This document shows, one piece after another, positions 1-7,405 of a stretch of 36,945 nucleotides of DNA. Position numbers and translations under genes: made by a program. Under the pieces are notes generated by a model. It did not search any database. It saw nothing but the letters and a program-made list of their open reading frames with translations, and was not told the origin of the DNA. Position 1 is the first letter of the stretch, and every line of letters starts with the position of its first letter. The DNA lies in the NCBI GenBank assembly GCA_046539045.1, contig JBKHHU010000010.1, forward strand, positions 1 through 36,945, in the 5' to 3' direction. Origin of the DNA: JBKHHU01 sp046539045. Lineage in GTDB: Bacteria > Planctomycetota > Phycisphaerae > SM23-33.

Positions 1-687
1 CCCGTGGGCCCAGTCGTACATCGGGTAGATGCACCACTCGTCCTGCCGGTGCGGGTGGTCGGCGTGGAGGATGCGGTACATCACCGGGTCGCGCATGTTC
101 AGGTTCGGGCTGGACATGTCGATCTTCGCCCGCAGCACCTTGGACCCGTCCGGGAATTCGCCCTTTTTCATGCGTTCCAGCAGGTCCAGGCTCTCCTCGG
201 CGGGGCGGTCGCGGTAGGGGCTGTCCTTGCCCGGCTGGGTGAGCGTACCGCGGTACTCGCGAATCTGCTCGGGGGTCAGTTCATCCACATACGCCAGGCC
301 CGCCTTGATGAGCGTGCGGGCGTATTCGTACATCTTCTCGAAGCAGTCGGACGCGTAGTAGAAATGCTCGCCCCAGTCGGCTCCCAGCCAGGCGACGTCT
401 TCCTTGATTGCCTCGACGAACCGGGCTTCTTCCTTCATCGGGTTGGTGTCGTCCATCCGCAGATGGAATCGGCCGCCGAATTCCTCGGCAATCCCGTAGT
501 CGATCCAGATCGCCTTGGCGTGCCCGATGTGCAGGTACGCATTGGGCTCCGGGGGAAAACGTGTGACGACGGAGTCGTATTTGCCCTCAGCCAGGTCCTG
601 CTTGACCTTCTCTCGGATGAAGTCGGTCCGTTCTGTGTTTTCGGCATTTGCAGCACTGTCGACGTTGCCGGTGTTCTTGTCAGCCAT
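1..687 (-). CDS. glnS: Glutaminyl-tRNA synthetase, 5' part (gene runs off the window start)
   Basis: This class I aminoacyl-tRNA synthetase charges tRNA-Gln with glutamine in the cytoplasm. The N-terminal 229 residues are present and the reading frame is open to the window edge. The catalytic signature PPEPNAYLHIGHAK lies at about residues 45-58, with HIGH at 53-56. It is followed by FHLRMDDTNP, which is typical of GlnRS; GluRS has an IEDTD-type sequence here. A complete GluRS occurs at 4498-5958, so the genome has both enzymes. The start ATG at 687 is preceded by AAGGAAA at a suitable distance. The KMSKS loop and anticodon-binding domain lie outside the window. The assignment to GlnRS rather than GluRS is firm. 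Confidence 0.95.
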   Translation of the reverse strand, partial: MADKNTGNVDSAANAENTERTDFIREKVKQDLAEGKYDSVVTRFPPEPNAYLHIGHAKAIWIDYGIAEEFGGRFHLRMDDTNPMKEEARFVEAIKEDVAWLGADWGEHFYYASDCFEKMYEYARTLIKAGLAYVDELTPEQIREYRGTLTQPGKDSPYRDRPAEESLDLLERMKKGEFPDGSKVLRAKIDMSSPNLNMRDPVMYRILHADHPHRQDEWCIYPMYDWAHG

Positions 688-700
688 GGTGGTTTCCTTA

Positions 701-715
701 CGCGTGTGACACGCG
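701..715. promoter_or_regulatory. Palindrome just upstream of glnS
   Basis: CGCGTGTGACACGCG is a perfect inverted repeat with 7-base arms around one central base. It ends 13 bases upstream of the glnS start codon and adjoins the ribosome-binding site. It could be an operator or a small leader hairpin over the translation start. Only the symmetry is seen; any function is inferred. Confidence 0.25.
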
Positions 716-838
716 ATGCTTGTCACGATTTCGAACAGGAGACTCTAACCGCTAACCCGCCGGATTCCAAGATGCTGTGCGGCAAAACGGTCACCACCCG
801 GTGCGGGACTACCCCATTGCCGAAAAGTGCGCAATAGA

Positions 839-874
839 AGAGGCCCGGAATCCGGCAGGGGTCTGCGGGCCTCT
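839..874 (-). terminator. Hairpin after the aminotransferase gene
   Basis: The 9-base arms AGAGGCCCG (839-847) and CGGGCCTCT (866-874) pair perfectly around an 18-base loop. The hairpin lies about 20 bases past the stop codon of the minus-strand aminotransferase and before the glnS leader. There is no clean T-tract, so termination would be weak or factor-assisted. Confidence 0.45.
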
Positions 875-894
875 GGATCTGCCGTGCGTGTCGG

Positions 895-2001
895 TCAGTC
901 GCTGTAGAACTCCGCGATCGTTCTGCCGACGAATTCGACCTGCTCGTCGGACAGTTCCGGGCAGACCGGCAGGGCGAGCACTTCGCGGCAGGCCTGTTCG
1001 CTGACGGGGAAATCGCCCTCGGAGTAGCCCAGCGGCCTGAAACAGTCCTGCTGGTGGAGGCTCAGCGGGTAGTAAATGCCGCTGGCGATGTTCTTCTCAT
1101 TCAGGAAGCCCCGCAGTTCATCGCGGTTCTCAGCGCGGATGACGTACTGGTTGATGACCGACTCGTTGTGCTCGCGGATGACCGGCGTGGTGACCTGCGG
1201 CACGTCGGTCAGGAGCTGATCGAGCTTGGCTGCGTTGGCCCGGCGCGCCTGTGCCCAGGCGTCCAGGTGGCGGAGCTTGACGCTGAGAATCGCCGCCTGG
1301 ATCGAATCCATGCGGAAGTTCCCGCCGACCCAGTAATGGTGGTAGGTATGGGCCTGGCCGTGATTGCGGAACTTCTCGATCTTCTCGGCCAGTTCGGCGT
1401 CGTTGGTGACGATCATGCCCGCATCGCCCATCGCCCCGAGGTTCTTGGTCGGATAGAAGCTGTAGCAGCCGACGGTTCCCATCGTTCCGGCGGCCTTGCC
1501 TTTGTAGCAGGCGCCGATGGTCTGGGCGGCGTCTTCGATGACGGCAAGGTTGTGCTTGTCGGCGACGGCGAGGATCTCGTCCATGTCCGCGCATTGTCCG
1601 AACAGGTGCACCGGGATGATGGCCTTGGTTTTGTCGGTGACGGCCGCCTCGATCTTCGCCGGGTCGATGTTGAAGGTGTCTTCATGAATGTCGGCGAAAA
1701 CAGGGGTTGCGCCGGCTCGCCAGACGGCACCTGCGGTGGCGAAGAACGTAAACGGCGGGACGATGACCTCGTCGCCCTCGCCGATCTCCAGCGCCATCAG
1801 GGCACATAGCAGGGCGTCGGTTCCGCTGGAAACGCCGATTCCGCGGGCGACGCCGGCATACTCGCAGATCTGCTTCTCGAAATCCCGCACCGCCGGCCCG
1901 TTGCAGCAGAGCTGGCTCTCCAGCACCGGGTCGATGGCCTGTTTGACTTCGTCACGAATTTCGTCGTACTGCGTGGTCAGATCCAGCAAAGGTACCTGCA
2001 T
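895..2001 (-). CDS. DegT/DnrJ/EryC1/StrS family sugar aminotransferase
   Basis: This is a PLP-dependent fold-type I enzyme of the family that transaminates keto-sugars bound to nucleotides for surface polysaccharides or glycans. The 368-residue product starts MQVPLLDL, a typical family start. The family landmarks are visible: SSGTDAL at about 58-64, EDAAQ at 156-160 (Asp157 to the pyridine nitrogen, Gln160 to the ring) and SFYPTKNLGAMGDAG, with Lys186 as the likely Schiff-base lysine. An ATG 45 bases further upstream also opens the frame, but the start at 2001 is preceded by GGGAGG and matches the family. The exact sugar substrate cannot be read from sequence. LPS-type glycosyltransferases occur elsewhere in the window, which suits an envelope-glycan role. 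Confidence 0.9.
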   Translation of the reverse strand: MQVPLLDLTTQYDEIRDEVKQAIDPVLESQLCCNGPAVRDFEKQICEYAGVARGIGVSSGTDALLCALMALEIGEGDEVIVPPFTFFATAGAVWRAGATPVFADIHEDTFNIDPAKIEAAVTDKTKAIIPVHLFGQCADMDEILAVADKHNLAVIEDAAQTIGACYKGKAAGTMGTVGCYSFYPTKNLGAMGDAGMIVTNDAELAEKIEKFRNHGQAHTYHHYWVGGNFRMDSIQAAILSVKLRHLDAWAQARRANAAKLDQLLTDVPQVTTPVIREHNESVINQYVIRAENRDELRGFLNEKNIASGIYYPLSLHQQDCFRPLGYSEGDFPVSEQACREVLALPVCPELSDEQVEFVGRTIAEFYSD

Positions 2002-2185
2002 GATCTTTCCGCCTCCCAGCCCGCGGCTCGCGGGGCAATCGAACATAGTTGGAAAGCGGATACGCTATAGGCCCGGCTGGGTTGCGTCAACGGAAAACGC
2101 CTGTCGAACGGCGGCGGATGGGCTAAGCTACACAACTGCGAAGAGATGCCGCCGGCAAAACCAGAGCCCGCATCGGCCCGCACCT

Positions 2186-2344
2186 AGAGCGAGTGACAAA
2201 ACTCTTTTCCGGTTCAGCCGGCTGCAAACGCCCCTGCCTGCGTCCGGCTGCATCGGCAATGCTACGGCATTGCCTGCTTCGCCGTCCTTGTCAGGAACGC
2301 TTTCGCCGACGCTGAACCACGAAATTACTTCTGTCACTCACTCT
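2186..2344 (-). repeat. Palindromic MITE-like element, copy 1 (long form)
   Basis: The element is 159 bp with terminal inverted repeats AGAGCGAGTGACA (2186-2198) and TGTCACTCACTCT (2332-2344), one mismatch in 13. The imperfect symmetry continues inward to a shared GGTTCAGC, about 35 bases per side. Read on the minus strand it matches 34179-34283 on the plus strand closely over the first ~58 bases and the last ~36 bases. The centres differ: this copy holds an extra stretch containing the hairpin GGCAATGC-cgta-GCATTGCC. A TA dinucleotide is present at each outer boundary (2185-2186 and 2344-2345), as expected for an IS630/Tc1-like target. The minus-strand gene stop codon at 2343-2345 overlaps its left end. 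No transposase is encoded. The rest of the gap, 2002-2185, shows nothing recognisable. Confidence 0.85.
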
Positions 2345-3044
2345 AGGGCAGGTCCGGGAGCATCTTTCGGCTTTGTGACTGCAGCATCGTTCGGACGGTG
2401 CGGAAGGCTTCGAGAAGCGAATGCGGGGAGGTGGGGCGGTCCTTGCCGATCCGGATGGCCGTCGGCTCGACGCGGACGGTCCCGTCGAACCCTGCCAGTT
2501 GGAGGTCGCACCACTCGCAGCTGCGCGGGTAGTGACGGAGCACCACGCCGGCAGGTTCGGCATCCTCGAGATAGTCGATCACCTGCTCGATCTCGATTTC
2601 CGTATCGGCTTCCAGGCTCAGCGTGGTGAACGTGTCGGCCAGCGCCCGGTCGAAGGCGCCGCTGGAGGCGATCCTGTTGTCGGTCAGGCCGACAAGGCGG
2701 CGGTGCCAGATCACGTATTGCGGGCGGTCCGGGTTGTGCAGCACGTTGACGATGTACTCGAAATGCGGGGTGAGGATGTTCCCTCCGCCTCCGGCAGGGC
2801 CGTGGACGTCCAGCTCGCGCCGCTTGAGCTTCATGTGCTTGCGGAGCGACCGGCGGATGCGCTCGAGATCCGCTTCCACGTCTTCGCTGCTGATGTGCTC
2901 GACGAATTTCTGCGCAAACGCGCCGGATTCCTCGGGCAGGCGATGCCTGCTGCGCCGATACCCGGCCAGCCGCCGCAAAGCCCACTCCTGGCGGGAGGAA
3001 AACACCACCCGCGATCCGGATTGTCCGCTCGTGTCCCTGCTCAT
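2343..3044 (-). CDS. Hypothetical protein, 233 aa
   Basis: I do not recognise this family. The product starts MSRDTSGQSGS and is soluble, rich in Arg and Glu, with no signal peptide or membrane segment. Residues of about 50-90 are charged and predicted helical. A glycine run (GPAGGGG) precedes a more conserved-looking core that includes HFEYIVNVLHNPDRPQYVIW. A CEWC motif lies near residue 180, which could bind metal or be redox-active, but one pair alone is weak evidence. The frame stays open far upstream, antisense to the aldo/keto reductase, and that part is a shadow. I chose the ATG at 3044, though no clear ribosome-binding site precedes it. The stop codon TAG merges with the end of the palindromic element. 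Confidence 0.65.
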   Translation of the reverse strand: MSRDTSGQSGSRVVFSSRQEWALRRLAGYRRSRHRLPEESGAFAQKFVEHISSEDVEADLERIRRSLRKHMKLKRRELDVHGPAGGGGNILTPHFEYIVNVLHNPDRPQYVIWHRRLVGLTDNRIASSGAFDRALADTFTTLSLEADTEIEIEQVIDYLEDAEPAGVVLRHYPRSCEWCDLQLAGFDGTVRVEPTAIRIGKDRPTSPHSLLEAFRTVRTMLQSQSRKMLPDLP

Positions 3045-3150
3045 GCGTGCAGCGAAAATAGCACAGGCCCGGCGGTTCGGCAAGCGCGGGCGAGCCGCCC
3101 GACGCCGGCCCGCGCGGAGGCAGAGATCGCATCCCGAGCAACCGTTTCGC

Positions 3151-3165
3151 AAGAAAACGTTTCTT
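3151..3165. promoter_or_regulatory. Small palindrome between divergent genes
   Basis: AAGAAA-ACG-TTTCTT is a 6-base inverted repeat in the 195 bp region between the divergent 233-aa gene and the aldo/keto reductase. It is AT-rich in a GC-rich setting, so it may belong to an operator or promoter. Nothing else supports it. Confidence 0.2.
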
Positions 3166-3239
3166 ACCAAAGCACTTGGGACCGACCCCAGCCGGTGCAA
3201 CAATGAACTGAGAGAACCTCTAACCGAAAGGGCAATCGC

Positions 3240-4127
3240 ATGGACAAGACTCCGCTGGGCAAGACGGATATGAGCGTCACCCGCATCGGGTTCGGGGCCG
3301 CGGAAATCGGTAGCGACCAAATCGACCAGGACACCGCCGAGCGCGTGCTGAAGACCGCCCTGGATGAAGGTGTCAACGTGGTGGACACCGCCGCCTGCTA
3401 CGGCAACAGCGAGGAGAAAATCGGCAAGGCCATCGCCGATCGCCGCGACGAGTACTTCCTGTTCACCAAATGCGGCCACGAGGCCGGGCTGGATATGCCC
3501 GAGTGGACGCCGGAGCTGATGGAAAAGTCGGTCGAGCGGTCGCTCAAGCGTCTGCAGACCGATCGCGTGGACCTGCTGCAACTGCACACCTGCGACCGCC
3601 AGAAGTTGCAGGCCGGGGACGTGGTGGAGGTCGGTCACAAGATGGTCGAGCAGGGCAAGGCCCGCTACATCGGCTACAGCGGGGACGGTGACAACGCCCG
3701 ATTCGCGATCAAGTCCGGTCTGTTCGATACGCTGCAGACCTCGGTCAACATCGTCGATCAGGACGGGATCGACAATGTGCTGCCCCGCGCCGAAGAGCGC
3801 AATATGGGCGTGATCATCAAGCGGCCGATCGCCAACGCCCTGTGGGTGTGGGACGACAGGCCGGAGTCGGATTACTTCCGCAGGTATTGGGACCTGCTGC
3901 GGGAGATGGACTACCCGTTCCTGCGGGCCGAGAGCCGGCAGGCGGTGTTCACGGCATTGCGTTTCAGTGCGTTTACCGAGGGCGTGGACTGCGTGCTGGT
4001 CGGCTCGACGAACCCGGACCACATCCGCTCGGATATTCGCGCGCTGCAGGAAGGTCCGCTCGATCCGGCCACATACAAGGAGATCCGCCTGCAGTGGCAG
4101 CGGAAGATGCAGAACAGGCCGTCGTGA
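3240..4127 (+). CDS. Aldo/keto reductase family oxidoreductase
   Basis: The 295-residue product is an NAD(P)H-dependent TIM-barrel reductase of carbonyl compounds. The catalytic tetrad is visible: Asp49 and Tyr54 in VVDTAACYG, Lys77 in FLFTKCG and His116 in LLQLHTCD. The C-terminal cofactor-phosphate motif reads LVGSTNPDHI. The length is slightly below the usual 310-340 residues, as in bacterial AKRs near the YdjG/general-stress group. A weak GAAAGG precedes the ATG at 3240. The gene stands alone, divergent from the 233-aa gene and convergent with the Dabb-domain gene, so context gives no substrate. Confidence 0.92.
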   Translation: MDKTPLGKTDMSVTRIGFGAAEIGSDQIDQDTAERVLKTALDEGVNVVDTAACYGNSEEKIGKAIADRRDEYFLFTKCGHEAGLDMPEWTPELMEKSVERSLKRLQTDRVDLLQLHTCDRQKLQAGDVVEVGHKMVEQGKARYIGYSGDGDNARFAIKSGLFDTLQTSVNIVDQDGIDNVLPRAEERNMGVIIKRPIANALWVWDDRPESDYFRRYWDLLREMDYPFLRAESRQAVFTALRFSAFTEGVDCVLVGSTNPDHIRSDIRALQEGPLDPATYKEIRLQWQRKMQNRPS

Positions 4128-4156
4128 AGCCCTCGGCGCAACGGACGACCGGGGCG

Positions 4157-4453
4157 CTACTCGTAGTCGTAGACCCGGACGCGGGTCCACAGGTCGCTGA
4201 AGTTGTCGATGAAGCCCTTGTGCAGGGGGTGGTCCTGATAGACGTCGTGGGCGGCGCGATTCTCGAATAATACGGTCAGGCCGAAATCGTACGAGTCGTC
4301 GACCACGTCGCGCTCGCTCTCGACGGCCTCGCCGTAGAAAAGATCCTTCACCTCATCGATGGCCGCCAGCGCCTGAAGCCCTTCGCGGAAATCAATCCGC
4401 CGGCCTTTGCCGACGCCTTCGGTCAGCCAGAAGTAGACTGTATGTACGAACAT
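4157..4453 (-). CDS. Dabb (stress-responsive alpha-beta barrel) domain protein
   Basis: This 98-residue protein has the pattern of the small dimeric ferredoxin-like Dabb family: an opening strand with a conserved His (MFVHTVYFWL), a middle VKDLFYGEAV strand, a DYDFGLTVLFENRAAHDVYQ-like stretch and the closing HPLHKGFIDNF helix. Proteins of this family bind or act on small molecules, and many are uncharacterised. The start at 4453 is preceded by AAGGAAG. It lies 44 bases after gltX on the same strand and is probably co-transcribed with it, without an obvious functional link. Confidence 0.88.
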   Translation of the reverse strand: MFVHTVYFWLTEGVGKGRRIDFREGLQALAAIDEVKDLFYGEAVESERDVVDDSYDFGLTVLFENRAAHDVYQDHPLHKGFIDNFSDLWTRVRVYDYE

Positions 4454-4497
4454 GGTCTTCCTTTCTTCCGTTCGGTTATCCTGGGGCGGCTGGGCGG

Positions 4498-5958
4498 TTA
4501 TTCCTTTTCCGCCAGCAGCTTGTCGATGCGGCGGAGGGTGGTGTCCTTGCCCGCAAGAACCAGCGTATCGCCGATTCCGGGGCTGACCTGCGTGCCGGTA
4601 AGGGCCACCCGCAGCGGCTGGGCGACTTTGCCCATGCCCAGTTCCTTCTCCTCGCAGTAGGTGCGGATCAGATCCTCCAGTGCCTTCTCGGTCCATTCGC
4701 ACTGCTCGAGTCGCGGCCGGAAGTCCGCCAGCACATCATACGCCTGCCCCTCGTTCTTCCGCATGACCTTCTTCATGGCCTTGGCGTCATACTCGATGGC
4801 CGAGTCGTCGGCGAAGAGGATTCCGCTCTTGGCGATGATGTCCGGGAAGGTTCGGAAGCCCTTGTTTGCCCGGAGCAGATGTCGCAGGAGCTCGTCGTCA
4901 TCGGCGGGGATGGGGCTATCGTTGATGATCAGGAAATCCTTGAACGCCTCGAGCAGCCGGTCCTCGCTCGCAGCGGCTACCGCGTTGGTATTGAACGCCA
5001 GCAGTTTGTCGCGGTCGAACTTCGCGTTGGACTTGCCCACGCGCTGGGGGCTGAAACTCTCGATCAACTCGCCCATCTCGAACAGTTCCCGATCGGTCCC
5101 GGGGTTCCAGCCGAGAAGGGCGATGAAGCTGATCAGCACTTCCGGCAGATAGCCTGCCTTGCGGAAGCTGAAGACGTCCACGTCGCCGTCGCGCTTGGAG
5201 AGCTTCCGGCCCTTCATGTCCATGATCAGCGGCAGGTGGAGGAAATTCGGTTCCTCGAAACCCAACGCCTCACGCAACAGCGACTGACGCCATGTCTGGC
5301 CGAGGAATTCCTGACCCCGCATGACCATCGTCACGCCCATCAACGCGTCGTCGACGACATTGGCCAGGTAGAAGGTCGGATACCCGTCGGCCTTGCGGAT
5401 AATGAAATCTTCCTGCTCGGCTGCCGGTGTGGTGACGTCACCGAAGGCCTCGTCGTGGATGGTTACGTCGCGACCGGGCACTTTGAATCGCACGACCACC
5501 GGGCGGCCCTCGAAGCGTGCTTTCTCCACGTCGGCCTCGGTCGGGAGCGGGTCGGGACGGGGATAGTGGAAGTTCGTCTTCTCCGCCTGGGCCTTCTCCC
5601 GCATGGCCTGGAGTTCCTCGGGGGTATCGAAAGCGTAGTAGGCCTTGCCCTCAGTCAGGAGTCGGTCGATGTACTTGCCGTACGTCTCCAGCCGCTCGGA
5701 CTGCCGGTACGGCCCGTTGTCACCGCCGACTTCAATGCCCTCGTCCCAGTGCAGGCCCAGCCATCGCATGTCTTCGATGATCTTCCCGACGGCCGATTCG
5801 TCGTGTCGTGCGCGGTCGGTGTCTTCGATTCGCAGGACGAACGTTCCGTCATTCTGCTTGGCGTGCAGGTAGCTGAACAGGGCGGTGCGGGCCCCACCCA
5901 CGTGCAGATGGCCGGTAGGCGAGGGGGCAAAACGTGTTTTCAGGGTGGTATCGGGCAT
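4498..5958 (-). CDS. gltX: Glutamyl-tRNA synthetase
   Basis: The 486-residue product attaches glutamate to tRNA-Glu. The class I signature FAPSPTGHLHVGGART spans residues 10-24. VLRIEDTDRAR (41-51) is the glutamate-specific version of the sequence seen in GlnRS. The KMSKS equivalent is KLSKR at 252-256. The C-terminal helical anticodon-binding domain appears complete. The zinc-binding cysteines found near residues 100-130 in the E. coli type are absent, as in many bacterial GluRS. The start ATG at 5958 has only a weak GAGAGAAAG upstream, but the family N-terminus fixes it. Glu-tRNA made here would also feed tetrapyrrole synthesis through glutamyl-tRNA reductase, relevant to the nearby ahb genes. 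Confidence 0.97.
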   Translation of the reverse strand: MPDTTLKTRFAPSPTGHLHVGGARTALFSYLHAKQNDGTFVLRIEDTDRARHDESAVGKIIEDMRWLGLHWDEGIEVGGDNGPYRQSERLETYGKYIDRLLTEGKAYYAFDTPEELQAMREKAQAEKTNFHYPRPDPLPTEADVEKARFEGRPVVVRFKVPGRDVTIHDEAFGDVTTPAAEQEDFIIRKADGYPTFYLANVVDDALMGVTMVMRGQEFLGQTWRQSLLREALGFEEPNFLHLPLIMDMKGRKLSKRDGDVDVFSFRKAGYLPEVLISFIALLGWNPGTDRELFEMGELIESFSPQRVGKSNAKFDRDKLLAFNTNAVAAASEDRLLEAFKDFLIINDSPIPADDDELLRHLLRANKGFRTFPDIIAKSGILFADDSAIEYDAKAMKKVMRKNEGQAYDVLADFRPRLEQCEWTEKALEDLIRTYCEEKELGMGKVAQPLRVALTGTQVSPGIGDTLVLAGKDTTLRRIDKLLAEKE

Positions 5959-6169
5959 GGCTGTCGGCTTTCTCTCTCTGCTGTCTTTTCGGTATTCGAC
6001 GAACCGGACATGATAGCGACAATTCCTCCGACATGAAAGACGGCAACGCGAACCTTGCGCATGTGAGTCGCCGGGGGAACGAGAGAATCCCGGCCGGGGT
6101 CGGCGAGAAGGGAGTGCCTGTGGTGACGCCAACCGGTTGCGTCGGCTGCCGGGCGCCGGTGGGTCCATC

Positions 6170-6192
6170 AAAAAAGCCCGCCGAAGCGGGCT
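6170..6192 (-). terminator. Intrinsic terminator after tRNA-Ala
   Basis: On the minus strand a perfect 7-base stem, AGCCCGC-TTCG-GCGGGCT, has a stable TTCG tetraloop and is followed by a run of six T. It starts 8 bases beyond the tRNA. It is a textbook factor-independent terminator for the tRNA transcript. Confidence 0.9.
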
Positions 6193-6199
6193 ATACCAG

Positions 6200-6272
6200 T
6201 GGAGCCGAGGGGATTCGAACCCCTGACCTGTTGATTGCGAACCAACCGCTCTCCCAACTGAGCTACGGCCCC
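6200..6272 (-). tRNA. tRNA-Ala(CGC)
   Basis: The 73-nt cloverleaf folds fully: acceptor GGGGCCG/CGGCTCC, D-arm GCTC/GAGC, anticodon stem GTTGG/TCAAC with loop TTCGCAA, and T-arm AGGGG/CCCCT with TTCGAAT. The anticodon CGC reads alanine codon GCG. The acceptor carries a G3-U70 wobble pair, the main alanine identity element, which confirms the assignment. The discriminator base is A. The 3' CCA is not encoded (CTG follows), so it must be added after transcription. Confidence 0.95.
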
Positions 6273-6331
6273 TGGTGAGGATGGAAGACTATACCAGTAT
6301 CGGCCTGGTGTGTGAAGTGGTTTCGGGGGTT

Positions 6332-7405
6332 TTACTTGGATTTTTGGCGGGTTGGCCGGTGGGTGCAGGCAGGCTCTTCCGAGAGGTAGTCACCGGTCTG
6401 GGCCAGGGCCCGTGCGCGGCATCCACCGCAGATGGTTTTGTACTCGCACCGGCCGCATTTGCCCCCGAGCCGGTCGAAATCCCGCAGGGCGGCAAACACT
6501 TCCGATTCCCGCCAGATCTGCTGCAGTGGCTGGTCGGGGACCCGACCTGCCTCGACCGGCAGATACCCGCACGGGAAGATGCGTCCCTGATGGCTGACGA
6601 ACGCCACGGACAGTCCGCACAGGCAGCCCCTCCCGCGAGCTGCGGGCAGGCCCCGTTCGGCGGCCACGCGGTAGTAATGCGGTGCGCAGGTCGGCTTGAT
6701 CTCAATGTCACTACCAGCCAGCCGGCGGTCGCAGATCCAGTTCAGCACCCGCTCGTACCGTTCCGGGCCGAGTTGGTGCGATTCGGTCAGTTGTGTCCCG
6801 CAGCCGACCGGCACCAGCAGGAACAGGTGCAGGGCGATTACGTCCAGCGACTTCGCAAGCGTATACAGGTCATCCAGTTGGGAATCGTTGTGGGCGGCGA
6901 TGGTCGCGTTGATCTGGACGGGGACATCCACGTTCCGCAGCAGCCGGATGCCTCGACAGGCCTGCTCGAAGGCGCCGGGCAGGCCGCGGAAGGCATCGTG
7001 GGTGGCAGGGTCGGCCCCGTCGAGGCTGATCGAAACCCGCCGGAAACCGGCATCGGAGATGCGTTGTGCGGTCGCTTCGTCGATGAGCGTTCCGTTGGTC
7101 GCCAACGCGGTCGGCACCTCCCGCCGGCGGGCGTAGGCGGCGGTCCGCTCCCAGTCGTCGCGCATCAGCGGTTCCCCGCCGGAGAAGACGAAGATCGGCC
7201 GTCCCAGTTCCACGAGCGAATCGACGATCCCGAACACCTGCTCGGTGGTCAGATCGCTCTCGGCCAGTTCCTCGGCGACGTCAAGCCGGCGACAGTGCCG
7301 GCAGGCGAGGTTGCAGCGGACGGTGGATTCCCAGAACAGCAGACGCATGGGCGGGGCCGCGTCGGGACGTCCGGGATGCGTTGGAGTCGGGTGTGACACG
7401 GTCAT
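6332..7405 (-). CDS. ahbD: Radical SAM/SPASM protein, probable AhbD haem synthase
   Basis: AhbD oxidatively decarboxylates the two propionates of Fe-coproporphyrin III to the vinyl groups of haem b, the last step of the siroheme-dependent route. The 357-residue product has the radical SAM cluster motif CNLACRHC (Cys31, Cys35, Cys38), the FSGGEPLMR motif that binds the SAM amino group, and a C-terminal SPASM-type cysteine set that includes CGRCEYKTICGGCRARA. It starts within the stop codon of ahbC (ATGA at 7402-7405), so translation is coupled. The name rests on general resemblance and strongly on its AhbC neighbour. A NirJ-like or peptide-modifying SPASM enzyme is the main alternative, but no precursor peptide is visible nearby. 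Confidence 0.82.
   Translation of the reverse strand: MTVSHPTPTHPGRPDAAPPMRLLFWESTVRCNLACRHCRRLDVAEELAESDLTTEQVFGIVDSLVELGRPIFVFSGGEPLMRDDWERTAAYARRREVPTALATNGTLIDEATAQRISDAGFRRVSISLDGADPATHDAFRGLPGAFEQACRGIRLLRNVDVPVQINATIAAHNDSQLDDLYTLAKSLDVIALHLFLLVPVGCGTQLTESHQLGPERYERVLNWICDRRLAGSDIEIKPTCAPHYYRVAAERGLPAARGRGCLCGLSVAFVSHQGRIFPCGYLPVEAGRVPDQPLQQIWRESEVFAALRDFDRLGGKCGRCEYKTICGGCRARALAQTGDYLSEEPACTHRPTRQKSK

Noticed and set aside
2186..2344. Short coding potential inside the palindromic element (SWFSVGESVPDK-like frame found in both copies)
   Set aside because: The shared peptide merely reflects the conserved DNA arms. The centres differ in length and sequence, and no ribosome-binding site is visible.
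3045..4190. Upstream extension of the minus-strand 233-aa gene to 615 codons
   Set aside because: The extension lies wholly antisense to a well-supported aldo/keto reductase and has a composition typical of GC-rich shadow frames (runs of Arg, His, Val, Gln). The real gene starts near 3044.
4879..6036. 385-codon plus-strand open frame within gltX
   Set aside because: It is antisense to an unmistakable glutamyl-tRNA synthetase.
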